Positions 46,570 through 56,672 are shown, numbered from the stretch's first letter. The stretch: DNA of 64,000 nt from Valencia hispanica (GCA_963556495.2 OY747702.1:17162903-17226902); one strand, 5' to 3'. A program made the numbers and translations. Notes: a model not told the origin generated them from the letters alone.

Positions 46570-47063
46570 GTTTTTCTTCCACGTGGGAGCAAAAGTGTGT
46601 AAGAGTAAAAAAAAGAAAGATACCCTTTCACCAAAAAATCAAAAACTAATGGAAAAAGACGTATCAGTCACTATGGGGGAAATTTGAAGATATTTTAAAC
46701 CACCAAAGTCAGCAAAAAGAAAGTTTGTCAGCAGGGCTCCAACCTGAAGATGTTAAGCAGACGCCATCTTGGCTCCCTCCATGTCTTTTAACGAGAATCT
46801 ATGGGGAAAGATTTTTGCGCCCCAAGGCGGAAATACGTCCTCAATCAGACAACGCAGATGAGCGTAACAACTCAACTCAACATGAACTATGAAATATTTA
46901 TCTTGCACATATGAAACAAACGCACATATATTTTGAAATATTTGTATATTATTATAAATTTTTTATAAACGTTCTATTCAAGGTAATGTAGCAAGTGGTG
47001 AGTGGTGGGGCGGCGCCCTTGCGCCCTCTATTGGCCAGCCGCCACTGAACAAGAGGCAATATA

Positions 47064-48560
47064 CAGTGGCTTGCAAAAGTATTCGGCCCCCTTGAACTTT
47101 TCCACATTTTGTCACATTACAGCCACAAACATGAATCAATTTATTGGAATTCCAGGTGAAAGACCAAAACAAAGTGGTGTACACGTGAGAAGTGGAACGA
47201 AAATCATACATGATTCCAAACATTTTATACAAATAAATAACTGAAAAGTGGGGTGTGCGTAATTATTCAGCCTGATGAGTGCTAATGACTAAATAGAGTG
47301 CACCTGTGTGTAATCTAATGTCAGTACAAATACAGCTGCCCTGTGACGGCCACAGAGGTTGTTGAGAATGTTGGGAGCAACAACACCATGAAGTCCAAAG
47401 AACACACCAGACAGGTCAGGGATAAAGTTACTGAGAAATTTAAAGCAGGCTTAGGCTACAAAAAGATTTCCCAAGCCTTGAACATCCCACGGAGCGCTGT
47501 TCACCTAAACTCACAGGCCGAACAAGGAGAGCGCTGATCAGAAATGCAGCCAAGAGCCCCATGGTGACTCTGGACGAGCTGCAGAGATCTACAGCTCAGG
47601 TGGGGGAATCTGTCCATAGGACAACTATTAGTCATGCAATGCACAAAGTTGGCCTTTATGGAAGAGTGGCAAGAAGAAAGCCATTGTTAAAAGAAAACCA
47701 TAAGAAGTCCCGTTTGCAGTTTGCCACAAGCCATGTGGGGGACACAGCAAACATGTGGAAGAAGGTGCTCTGGTCAGATGAGACCAAAATGGAACTTTTT
47801 GGCCAAAATGCAAAACGCTGTGTGTGGCGGAAAACTAACACTGCACATCACTCTGAACACACCATCCCCACTGTCAAATATGGTGGTGGCAGCATCATGC
47901 TCTGGGGGTGCTTCTCTTCAGCAGGGACAGGGAAGCTGGTCAGAGTTGATGGGAAGATGGATGGAGCCAAATAGAGGGCAATATTGGAAGAAAACCTCTT
48001 GGAGTCTGCAAAAGACTTGAGACTGGGGCGGAGGTTCACCTTCCAGCAGGACAACGACCCTAAACATAAAGCCAGGGCAACAATGGAATGGTTTAAAACA
48101 AAACATATCCATGTGTTAGAATGGCCCAGTCAAAGTCCAGATCTAAATCCAATCGAGAATCTGTGGCAATATCTGAAAACTGCTGTTCACAAACGCTGTC
48201 CATCTAATCTGACTGAGCTGGAGCTGTTTTGCAAAGAAGAATGGGCAAGAATTTCAGTCTCTAGATGTGCAAAGCTGGTAGAGACATACCCTAAAAGACT
48301 GGCAGCTGTGATTGCAGCAAAAGGTGGTTCTACAAAGTATTGACTCAGGGGGCTGAATAATTACGCACACCCCACTTTTCATTTATTTATTTGTATAAAA
48401 TGTTTGGAATCATGTATGATTTTCGTTCCACTTCTCACGTGTACACCACTTTGTATTGGTCTTTCACGTGGAATTCCAATAAAATTGATTCATGTTTGTG
48501 GCTGTAATGTGACAAAATGTGGAAAAGTTCAAGGGGGCCGAATACTTTTGCAAGCCACTG
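47064..48560 (+). mobile_element. Tc1-like transposon, second family, inactive
   Basis: 1,497 bases between TA target duplications (47062-47063 and 48561-48562), with inverted terminal repeats of about 0.2 kb (left end 'cagtggcttgcaaaagtatt'). It lies only 16 bases right of the 6 kb hAT nest, and is the opposite orientation to the next Tc1 element. Confidence 0.9.
47388..48343 (+). pseudogene. Tc1 DD34E transposase with deletion and stop
   Basis: Three successive frames make up one transposase. MKSKEHTRQVRDKV to IPRSAV (47388-47505) is followed by a deletion of the rest of the paired-like DNA-binding region. Then come MVTLDELQRSTAQVGESVHR to KMDGAK (47561-47971), an in-frame TAG (47972-47974), and the C-terminal part to GGSTKY (stop 48341-48343). 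The catalytic triad is still legible: [13 protein letters not shown] and PIENLW. The breaks rule out activity. Confidence 0.9.
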
Positions 48561-48658
48561 TAGTGTATAAAACACTATATAAAGTGTCATATACCAGTAC
48601 TGTTATACATTATTTAGTGTTATGTACTGAGTATGAGTTGGAGATTTTAAACTGTATA

Positions 48659-50269
48659 CAGGTCCTTCTCAAAAAATTAGCATATTGTGATAAAGTTCAT
48701 TTTTTTCCATAATGTAATGATAAAAATTTAACTTTCATATATTTTAGATTCATTGCACACCAACTGAAATATTTCAGGTCTTTTATTATTTTAAAACTGA
48801 TGATTTTGGCATACAGCTCATGAAAACCCAAAATTCCTATCTCAAAAAATTAGCATATTTCATCCGACCAACAAAAGAAAAGTGTTTTTAATACAAAAAA
48901 TGTCAACCTTCAAATAATTATGTTCAGTTATGCACTCAATACTTGGTCTGGAATCCTTTTGCAGAAATGACTGCTTCAATGCGGCGTGACATGGAGGCAA
49001 TCAGCCTGTGGCACTGCTGAGGTGTTATGGAGGCCCAGGATGATTCGATAGCGGCCTTGAGCTCATCCAGAGTGTTGGGTCTTGCGTCTCTCAACTTCCT
49101 CTTCACAATATCCCACAGATTCTCTATGGGGTTCAGGTCAGGAGAGTTGGCAGGCCAATTGAGCACAGTAATACCATGGTCAGTAAACCATTTACAAGTG
49201 GTTTTGGCACTGTGAGCAGGTGCCAGGTCGTGCTGAAAAATGAAATCTTCATCTCCATAAAGCTTTTCAGCAGATGGAAGCATGAAGTGCTCCAGAATCT
49301 CCTGATAGCTAGCTGCATTGACCCTGCCCTTGATAAAACACAGTGGACCAACACCAGCAGCTGATATGGCACCCCAGACCATCACTGACTGTGGGTACTT
49401 GACACTGGACTTCAGGCATTTTGGCATTTCCTTCTCCCCAGTCTTCCTCCAGACTCTGCCACCTTGATTTCCGAATGACATGCAAAATTTGCTTTCATCT
49501 GAAAAAAGTACTTTGGACCACTGAGCAACAGTCCAGTGCTGCTTTTCTGTAGCCCAAGTCAGGCGCTTCTGCCGCTGTTTCTGGTTCAAAAGTGGCTTGA
49601 CCTGGGGAATGCGGCACCTGTAGCCCATTTCCTGCACACACCTGTGCACGGTAGCTCTGGATGTTTCTACTCCAGACTCAGTCCACTGCTTCCGCAGGTC
49701 CCCCAAGGTCTGGAATCGGTCCTTCTCTACAATCTTCCTCAGGGTCCGGTCACCTCTTCTTGTTGTGCAGCGTTTTCTGCCACACTTTTTCCTTCCCACA
49801 GACTTCCCACTGAGGTGTCTTGATACAGCACTCTGGGAACAGCCTATTCGTTCAGAAATGTCTTTCTGTGTCTTACCCTCTTGCTTGAGGGTGTCAATGA
49901 TGGCCTTCTGGGCAGCAGTCAGGTCGGCAGTCTTACCCATGATTGCGGTTTTGAGTAATGAACCAGGCTGGGAGTTTTTAAAAGCCTCAGGAATCTTTTG
50001 CAGGTGTTTAGAGTTAATTAGTTGATTCAGATGATTAGGTTAATAGCTCGTTTAGAGAACCTTTTCATGATATGCTAATTTTTTGAGATAGGAATTTTGG
50101 GTTTTCATGAGCTGTATGCCAAAATCATCAGTTTTAAAACAATAAAAGACCTGAAATATTTCAGTTGGTGTGCAATGAATCTAAAATATATGAAAGTTTA
50201 ATTTTTATCATTACATTATGGAAAAGAATGAACTTTATCACAATATGCTAATTTTTTGAGAAGGACCTG
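48659..50269 (-). mobile_element. Tc1-like transposon copy 2, apparently intact
   Basis: 1,611 bases between TA target duplications (48657-48658 and 50270-50271). Complete IR/DR inverted terminal repeats of about 0.2 kb, with the 'ctcaaaaaattagcatat' word twice in each end. It carries an uninterrupted transposase frame, is nearly identical to the copy at 28625-30234, and lies in the opposite orientation. All visible parts needed for movement are present. Confidence 0.95.
48936..49940 (-). CDS. Tc1/mariner transposase, full-length DD34E
   Basis: 334 codons with no stop. Residues about 10-110 form the bipartite helix-turn-helix (paired-like) DNA-binding domain (QKAIIDTLKQ, CSQSAVSRHL, ETSRATVHR) with a basic GRKKCGRKRC stretch between, suited to AT-hook or nuclear import. 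The catalytic domain has Asp148 (FSDES), Asp238 (QHDLAPAH) and Glu273 (PIENLW), with exactly 34 residues between the last two. It cuts at the terminal repeats and inserts at TA. The length matches active Tc1 transposases (about 340 aa). The start ATG 49940 is set by homology with copy 1. Confidence 0.95.
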   Translation of the reverse strand: MGKTADLTAAQKAIIDTLKQEGKTQKDISERIGCSQSAVSRHLSGKSVGRKKCGRKRCTTRRGDRTLRKIVEKDRFQTLGDLRKQWTESGVETSRATVHRCVQEMGYRCRIPQVKPLLNQKQRQKRLTWATEKQHWTVAQWSKVLFSDESKFCMSFGNQGGRVWRKTGEKEMPKCLKSSVKYPQSVMVWGAISAAGVGPLCFIKGRVNAASYQEILEHFMLPSAEKLYGDEDFIFQHDLAPAHSAKTTCKWFTDHGITVLNWPANSPDLNPIENLWDIVKRKLRDARPNTLDELKAAIESSWASITPQQCHRLIASMSRRIEAVISAKGFQTKY

Positions 50270-50593
50270 TAAATGTATGAACCAAAAAAACCTTAGCAAC
50301 AATATTGAACAACAAAGAGGAATGAAGTGAACAAGTCATGGTAAAATAGGCTTAAAATAAAATATCACAAAGCAAACACCAAGGAAAACCAAAACTCAAA
50401 AATCCATGGATCATGGCAGTCAGACCCAATCCTTTTAAATAACTAATCACTAGTTAACTGTAAAACACACAATATATGATATAGATCGACATTTGCTGCC
50501 ATATGAGTAAATAGTTCAGAACCTAGCATCTTGCAGAAATAGGCATGGAAACATTGTGTATTTCCAATAGCATGTAGTTGCAGTAAAATAATC

Positions 50594-50605
50594 ATATATA
50601 TACAC

Positions 50606-50680
<75 letters not shown>
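50594..50680. repeat. (TA)n microsatellite with CA interruptions
   Basis: Nearly 90 bases of alternating TA with a short CA block at 50626-50636. Long TA runs of this kind are unstable and can extrude as cruciforms. Confidence 0.9.
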
Positions 50681-50682
<2 letters not shown>

Positions 50683-51231
50683 CGTTAAATACAGCAGTTA
50701 AATACAAGAAATGCATGAATAACAAGCAGGATAATATTTGCTTCGAATAAACTGCTAATACCCATGAGTAGGAAAAAAAGTTTCCAAAGGGCTAGGAATG
50801 CTCCATTAGAGTTATATTGAAGTACTTGTGGTTCACTTGTTCCCCATCGTTGTGATGCTCATAATGGAGACATGATGATACCTTTAGCATCACTGGTATT
50901 TCACGTGACAGAAATGGGAATTAGAGGCTATGGAGAAGAAGTGAAAGCTCACTTTTCTAACATTTCATAACCTACAACATACCACTCTTACTTTTTTTAT
51001 TGGTGCTAATTTAGTGTAACTTTTATCAAGAAAATAATATGGGTCTCACATAAATGACATGTAAAATGAAATAGAATAGAAATTGGATTGTCTAACATCA
51101 TATAATAGTGACAGATACGTAATAAGCAACATGAGGTTGTGATTAGGCTTTAATACATTTTTATATTTTTATTTATATATATATAAAAAGTAATTTTGAG
51201 CACGAACACAACTGCAGTAAAGAAAAGGCAG

Positions 51232-51320
51232 TGTAGCAGTGGCGTGTCTAGGGGGTGGCCTGGGGTGGCACATGCCACCCCTAGAATCTGATATGCCACC
51301 CCAGGTGCCACCCCCGAACT
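51232..51320. repeat. Short GC-rich inverted and direct motif cluster
   Basis: 'ggggtggcacatgccacccc' is a perfect 20-base palindrome (51264-51283). Further 'gccacccc' words follow at 51295-51303 and 'tgccacccccg' at 51306-51316. It begins next to 'cagtggcgtgtctag', which looks like a transposon end, but no second end was found. Confidence 0.45.
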
Positions 51321-52153
51321 CAGAACCAGAACGATCAGGGCTGTCAACCCTCACACTTTCGCTGTGAGATCCACACATTTGAGTGCCTACAAATGCTCTC
51401 ACGCCACACTCCTCATATCTTACGTCACACAAAACCAAAATGTATCCCTGACTTTTAACAGCAAGTGACTGCAGATGCTTTATTTTATTTTCATGTTTGA
51501 GTGTCTCAGTTTCAGCGGCGTTACTGCTCCTACAGCTGTGTGTGTATATGGGGGCGGTTGTCTTGCGCTATAGGTTGGTCTGTCTGTCTGCCCAGCAATC
51601 TCTCGCCTGGCCTATTGCACCACTTAGACCGGCCTGTTGTGTTCATCTCCGTGTGACTGGCTCTGAGTCCGGTTCCGGTAGCATTTTACTAACTAAAGTA
51701 AGACGTTTGGACGCCGGGAAAATTTGTCCGCCTCGCGCCAGCGGTCCCTTGCCTTGTGTTGCCCCTGCCGCCACCGATGAAGTCTGTTTGCTTTTCATTT
51801 GGATCTCTACTGCAACACAGGTAGGCTATGTGTTAATTTAGCCACGTAAAATATCACTCAGCTTGTCACTCCCCAATTGGGTCATCATTTATATACGATC
51901 ATGTGTGCTGCCAACCACGCTAACCCAGTTTAGCCCGACTGTTAGTTTTAACTCTTTAAGCGCCAAAAGTCGCAAATATTATCCCTCATGTAATTACTAC
52001 TTTACAACAAGATATGGCAGACATCTATAACTTCAATCTGAGCAACATTTGTGGGTATGTTACAGTGAACATTTTTGGAGTATTTAAAGGTTGAAAACCG
52101 CCCGCAAGTCGAGGAGTCGTAGTAGCAGTCAGAGCGTAGAGAGAAACCATACC

Positions 52154-52279
52154 ATGGCGAGAGGTCTGTTCACCGCTGATGAAGCACTTCGTCAAGTAAT
52201 TGCTGATTCAGATTTTGAGGAAGAATATTCACTTTCTGATGAATATATCCAGCGAGACAGAAAGTGTTTCAGTGCCTAG
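52154..52279 (+). pseudogene. piggyBac transposase N-terminal fragment
   Basis: 41 codons, MARGLFTADEALRQVIADSD, then FEEEYSLSDEY, then stop. The F(T/S)A.EAL..I..SD..E pattern with an acidic tract is the usual start of piggyBac-type transposases. The catalytic DDD domain is absent. A duplicated 'gcagtgggggtcaaaacacc' occurs downstream (52376-52396 and 52482-52502), a sign of slippage or duplication. Confidence 0.55.
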
Positions 52280-52522
52280 CGACAGCCAGTCCGTTCGCCA
52301 TTATAATCCAAGCGCGGGTAAAATGGGTGCACAGCTTCAGCTTGTCCGGGTTGGGAGAACGGGATGGGGAGCCTAGCAGTGGGGGTCAAAACACCACAGC
52401 TGCTTCTGATGGACATGACACAAACAGCACATATAGCGTCCAATGCTTTGCTTCACCGGAGAAGGGGAGGGGGAGGCGGTAGCAGTGGGGGTCAAAACAC
52501 CGCTGCTTCTTCAGCGCGCAGC

Positions 52523-53290
52523 CAGTGTTGACAACTTAGCGACTTTGTCGCTATTTCTAACAACTTTTCAGACCCCCTTAACAACTTTTTTTTTTTCTTC
52601 CAAAAAGCGCCTAGCAACAAATCTAGCGACATTTCTGACCCGTAGCTACTTTCTGTGAAACGTGGTCGCCGATATTTCCTGCAGTTTAGAGACCCGGCTT
52701 GCGCATTCCCAAAGGGAATGATCTGCGCATGTGTGTGCAGCATGATCAGACTATGTCCACTCACCAATCATAAACCTTTTTTGGTTCATTTCACCCACTC
52801 ACAAACAAAGTTGTTTTGTAGTTGATGTTAATTCAAAAGTAAAAAATTATTCTGCATGTATATAAGACCGATCTTTCAATGGGAATTAAGGCAGAAGCTT
52901 GTCTGTACTACGGTGCATCGCACGCATTGCACGGATCGCATACCTGTGGTGCATTCAAGGAACGTTCGAAATGTATGGTGAGTTCAAAAACGTAGGACAT
53001 TTAAGACTTGTAACAAAAACAAACATTGAAAATAATACCATAAGCAAACTTTTGATGCATGCTAAATATGCCCTACTTAAGTACTAAAAAACAAACAACT
53101 ATATTCTCTCTTGAGATATCGCAGCAAACTTATTTTTTTCTCAGAACTTTACATTTTGTTTATAAGGTCTTTGATGCCCAGTTGCAATTTGATATCTTGT
53201 AAATTTTGTACCAGTTTTCTTAACAGTTTACTTCAGGCAAAATAATAGAACATGTTCCACAGTCTCTTCATGAAGACAAAAGTCACATTT
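52523..53290 (+). repeat. Composite repeat inside the piggyBac remnant
   Basis: Starts with 'cagtgttgacaacttagcga' and follows the inverse of 41560-42317. The right part, read on the minus strand, gives KHATGKCDFCLHEETVEHVL, a LINE ORF2 C-terminal zinc-knuckle trace. So the unit is a chimera of a hAT-like end and LINE-derived sequence that exists at two places in this window. Confidence 0.6.
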
Positions 53291-53864
53291 CCCTGTAGCA
53301 TGTTTCCTCTGTTTAAATAATGTATTGTTTAACCTTGTATGATCAAATCCTAATCTAAATCTAAATATTTCCTCCTTTCTGTTTCATTCGTCATCACGTG
53401 ATGACATCATCATTATGCAAATTAGATGAGTGAATCGGTTCCTATCACAAACTTTGGGTCATACTGAAGATTTTTCTAATTTACAATATCCCTTTTTCTC
53501 TAACCATATTTAAGCTACAAGCTTTTGAAATAGTGATATCAAAATTTTAGATTTTACTGAAAAAAACCCAGCGCCTAAAGAGTTAAGTCTAAAATAGCAT
53601 GTAGTATAGTTACAATGTGTGTCCCTGTGTTCTAGTAACACACGCAGATGTGACAGGCTTTGTAATGCTATTTTGTTGTTGTTAAAGACTGTTAGTTAAT
53701 AGCTCACACCCTCACTTACAATTACTCAAAATATGCATTGCAGTTTCAGCAATTGTTTTAAAAGAGGGAAAAATGTCTGTTTTATTTTAAAACATTTAGC
53801 AGAAAGAAGGCGTGGGACATACATTTCTTGTTTTTACTGCGGATCCTAGATTTACAGGTGCCAA

Positions 53865-54660
53865 ATTTCAAATTTGCATAGTTCCCAATTACAACCAAAT
53901 TTATTTTCCGCTTTTGCTTTAGGCCAACATTTCCCTATTAAATTGGTGATTACAACATTGACTTCTGAAAACTTAAGAAGAGAATTAAGTTTCCATAGCG
54001 AGGCTTTCTTGACAGAGTTACAAGAGAAGGTGACAGAGATATTGATTGCTTTATGATCAGTCAGGGGCCAAACAATCAAATTGGTAGCGATATTACAGGT
54101 AATAAGACATTTAGAAAGTAACCAATAATCAATTCTGGACCGTCGTGAACCATCTTTATTTGCCCCTGTATAGGAACCAAATCCTGGATTTAGTTCTCTC
54201 CAAATATCCGCAAGAGAGAACTTGTCCATAAAAACTTTTAAGCGAGGACTGGTTGAGGCTGTGCTTCTGGGTGACCATCTGTCTATTCTGTTATCTATAG
54301 CTATATTAAAATCCCCTCCTATAATAATTCCAGCATTAGGGTATTTTTCAAACCAGTGTTCTATTTTGTTTTCCAGCGAATCAAAGAAGGCATTTACCTC
54401 CGAAGAGGCATTATATCCATACAGATTAATCAGTATTAGTGTGGTCTGATTTACTGTAATTATCAGTAAGCAGAAATGACCTCAAGGATCAGAGTCAGCA
54501 ACCAGGACATCCCCTTCAAACCTGGTTTTGAAGATACCAACACCAGCTGAGCGATCCGTACCATGAGAAAACCAGACATCATTTCCCCACTGGGATTTCC
54601 AGAAATTTACATCAGTTCTGAGAGAGTGACATTCTCAAAAGAAAAAAAAAATCTGTTTTA
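53865..54660 (-). mobile_element. Second, partial copy of the same LINE
   Basis: Nearly identical to 44615-45400, at a constant offset of 9,250 bases without gaps. It covers the endonuclease region only, and includes the same in-frame TGA (54484-54482). It contains neither the element's 5' nor its 3' end, so ordinary 5'-truncated retrotransposition does not explain it. Confidence 0.85.
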
Positions 54661-54699
54661 TATATATTATATATAATATATTGAAAAGCAACTTTACAA

Positions 54700-55160
54700 T
54701 TCAATTCAGTTTATTTATATAGCGCCAATTCACAACAGATGTCATCTCAAGGCACTTAACAAGAAGTAATTTCAATACAATTATACAAACATTCCAATCA
54801 GTTAAAAAGTTTCCTATTTAAGGAATCCCAGCAGATTGCGTCAGTCATTGGCGTGAGGTTGGGCAGATTTCCAACCACAGCAATCCTTCAGCAATCCCTC
54901 ATACTGAGCAAGCATGTAGCGACAGTGGAGAGGAAAAACTCCCCTTTAACAGGAAGAAACCTCCAACAGAACCAGGCTCAGTAGGAGCGGCCATCTGCCA
55001 CGACCGTCTGGGGGTTTGAGAAGACAGAGCAGAACACAGAAGGAACAGAAGATCCGATATAAGAGAACTTTCTATGTTACAGAAAGTAAAAAGTTGATAA
55101 CAGGACACAGTGGATGTTCAGTTACTGGGAGCATCATCCCAGTCGATGCCCCCCATCCAA
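54700..55160 (+). repeat. Common teleost dispersed repeat
   Basis: 'ttcaattcagtttatttata', then 'tagcgccaattcacaacaga', and later 'gtagcgacagtggagaggaa', 'aacaggaagaaacctccaac' and 'ggccatctgccacgaccgtc' are the ordered blocks of a very abundant fish repeat. A more decayed fragment lies at 30726-31130. Confidence 0.75.
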
Positions 55161-55539
55161 CAGGGCATTATATGTATGCATAATATTAGTTTGTACAGTG
55201 AAAATTTTAGGGTATTAAATATTAACCTTTAAAATGATTTACATTTTAACCAAGCATGTTAGGTTGTAACTGTATAGTATTCAATAGTTGTAAAAGTCCA
55301 ACAACATTATCTACTGATTCTAGACATTTTGATTTGAACTGAAGCTATTAGCTGTTCTCATGTGTTCTTAATGTGGAGTGTCCAGCAGAGAACTGTAAAG
55401 CTAAAATGTTGAAATGGGTCATATTTTTGAATGAACAAAGTGACTTAGTAAAAGTAAAGACTTCTTGGCTTTAGTAAACCCTAATATTTAGAATTTGACC
55501 AAATTTAATGAGTAATTACATTACAGTTGCGATGTAACA

Positions 55540-55690
55540 GGTTTGGAAGGTGGTAGTTGGTAGCACTGTTGACCTGCAAGAAGGTCCTGGGTACAAGTCC
55601 CCGAGGTCTCTGCATGGAGTTTGCATGTTCTCTCTGAGCATGCGTGGGTTCCCGGTATGTTGGGTCAAACCCACCCATAACCCAACCCAA
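55540..55690 (+). repeat. Fragment of a widespread tRNA-like vertebrate repeat
   Basis: 'gtagcactgttgacctgcaa', 'gaaggtcctgggtacaagtc' and 'tgcatggagtttgcatgttc' are in the order seen in a very common fish repeat. The B-box-like 'gggtacaagtccc' is degraded. It is truncated on both sides. Confidence 0.6.
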
Positions 55691-56530
55691 ATCAATTCTG
55701 GACTGAGTTAAGTTATTCAAATTGTCTTGTTTTAACCAGTCAGTTTTTAGAGTGTATCTTTGACTTTTCCAAAAAAGAAAAAAACAACAACAACAACAAC
55801 ATCCAGCTTACGTGATCGTTTGTCACACTGAGCTGCTGCTGCTCGGTTATACACGTGCAGATGCACGCACCCACGCACAACAACTGCCCACTCCGCGCAG
55901 TCACTCAGGGGGAAAGCGCTGTAATCGATGTCTCCACGGGATGGCGGTATGAGCCTATGTGTGTGCATACGAGTGTGTATTGGCTGTCTCGATGTGTGTG
56001 TGTGTGTGTATGTGGGGGGTTCCTTGTTTCGCCATTCCGGGGTGTTGCCAGCTGCTTCCAGAGGCGTTCCGACGAGGCAGAGGGGCTGCAACCTCTCTTT
56101 GACTCTGAAAGGCGTCTCTTCCTTGGTTTCTAACCTCCAGAGTAAACCCCCAACCCCCCGCCCCCTTCGCACTTGAAAAAAAAGAGAAGCACACACACAC
56201 ACTCGGGATCCAAGCATGCCAAAACAGCGGCGGCTAGGTACCCGCCTCTCCTCCCCCAAAGTCACCGCAGGCGCAGCAGCAGCAGCAGCAGGCTTCCCCC
56301 GTCCGAGAGAGCGCGGAGCCTCCACCGAGTGATGCCACTGCTGCAGCTGGAGGAGCGCCCAGCGACCGCGTTTATTGTCGACGCCTGCCGGAGGACCCGA
56401 CAGCACCATCTCGGCCTTTGACAGAAGAAGAGAGAGCTCCCTATCCTCCCTCCCCCCCCCCCCCCATCCCATCCCATCCCTCTCTGCCACCCCCCCTCTC
56501 TATCGGCTCTGCTCCCGTCCCGACTCCAGG

Positions 56531-56573
56531 ATGTCCGACAGCAACGCGAGTCCGGCGGACCGGCCGATCAAAT
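56531..56573 (+). CDS. Candidate first coding exon A, unidentified gene
   Basis: ATG followed by MSDSNASPADRPIK and a GT donor (gtaggc) at 56574, ending in phase 1. Hydrophilic, no domain. I do not recognise the protein. Support is the CpG-rich setting, the plausible start and the donor. A second exon was not found in the window. Confidence 0.3.
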
Positions 56574-56619
56574 GTAGGCAGAGCTCCTCCTGTGCCCGTT
56601 TCTGCTCTAACTCGCTTTA

Positions 56620-56672
<53 letters not shown>

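Larger units (their letters stand above)
42456..46784 (-). mobile_element. Tx1/L1-type LINE, near full span but internally damaged
   Basis: 4.3 kb flanked by an 11-base target duplication 'cttttaacgag' (42445-42455 and 46785-46795). The 3' end carries a short poly-A tail (T run at 42459-42467 on the plus strand). The 5' end has 'ccaagatggcg', a YY1-like site found at L1 starts. In minus-strand order it has an ORF1 coiled-coil/RRM protein, an ORF2 apurinic-type endonuclease, the start of reverse transcriptase, a foreign insertion, and the C-terminal zinc-knuckle domain. The catalytic RT core is missing, so it cannot move by itself. Confidence 0.85.
41034..47047. mobile_element. hAT-type element, 6 kb, expanded by nested insertions
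   Basis: Perfect 13-base inverted ends: CAGTGGCGGCTGG at 41034 and its complement ending at 47047. Flanking 8-bp target duplications are 41026-41033 'accaagag' and 47048-47055 'aacaagag' (7 of 8), as expected for hAT. Most of the length is later insertions, chiefly an L1-type LINE at 42456-46784, so the original element was probably under 2 kb. No hAT transposase is recognisable inside. Confidence 0.75.
51952..53582 (+). mobile_element. piggyBac-like element, internally rearranged
   Basis: 1,631 bases flanked by TTAA on both sides (51948-51951 and 53583-53586). The ends are inverted: CTCTTTAAGCGCC on the left, and CTCTTTAGGCGCT read back from the right. A transposase start lies near the left end, and the interior from 52523 is occupied by other repeat sequence. 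Confidence 0.75.

Noticed and set aside
47628..48112. Minus-strand frames over the 47 kb Tc1 element
   Set aside because: They are antisense shadows of the transposase frame.
50443..50725. Ile/Tyr-rich frames over the TA repeat
   Set aside because: Translations of a microsatellite (IYIYIY), not a protein.
55747..56490. 247-codon minus-strand frame across the CpG island
   Set aside because: Rich in low-complexity stretches (poly-Gly, Thr-His runs over a GT tract, poly-Val over AAC repeats). No domain, and it overlaps candidate plus-strand exons.
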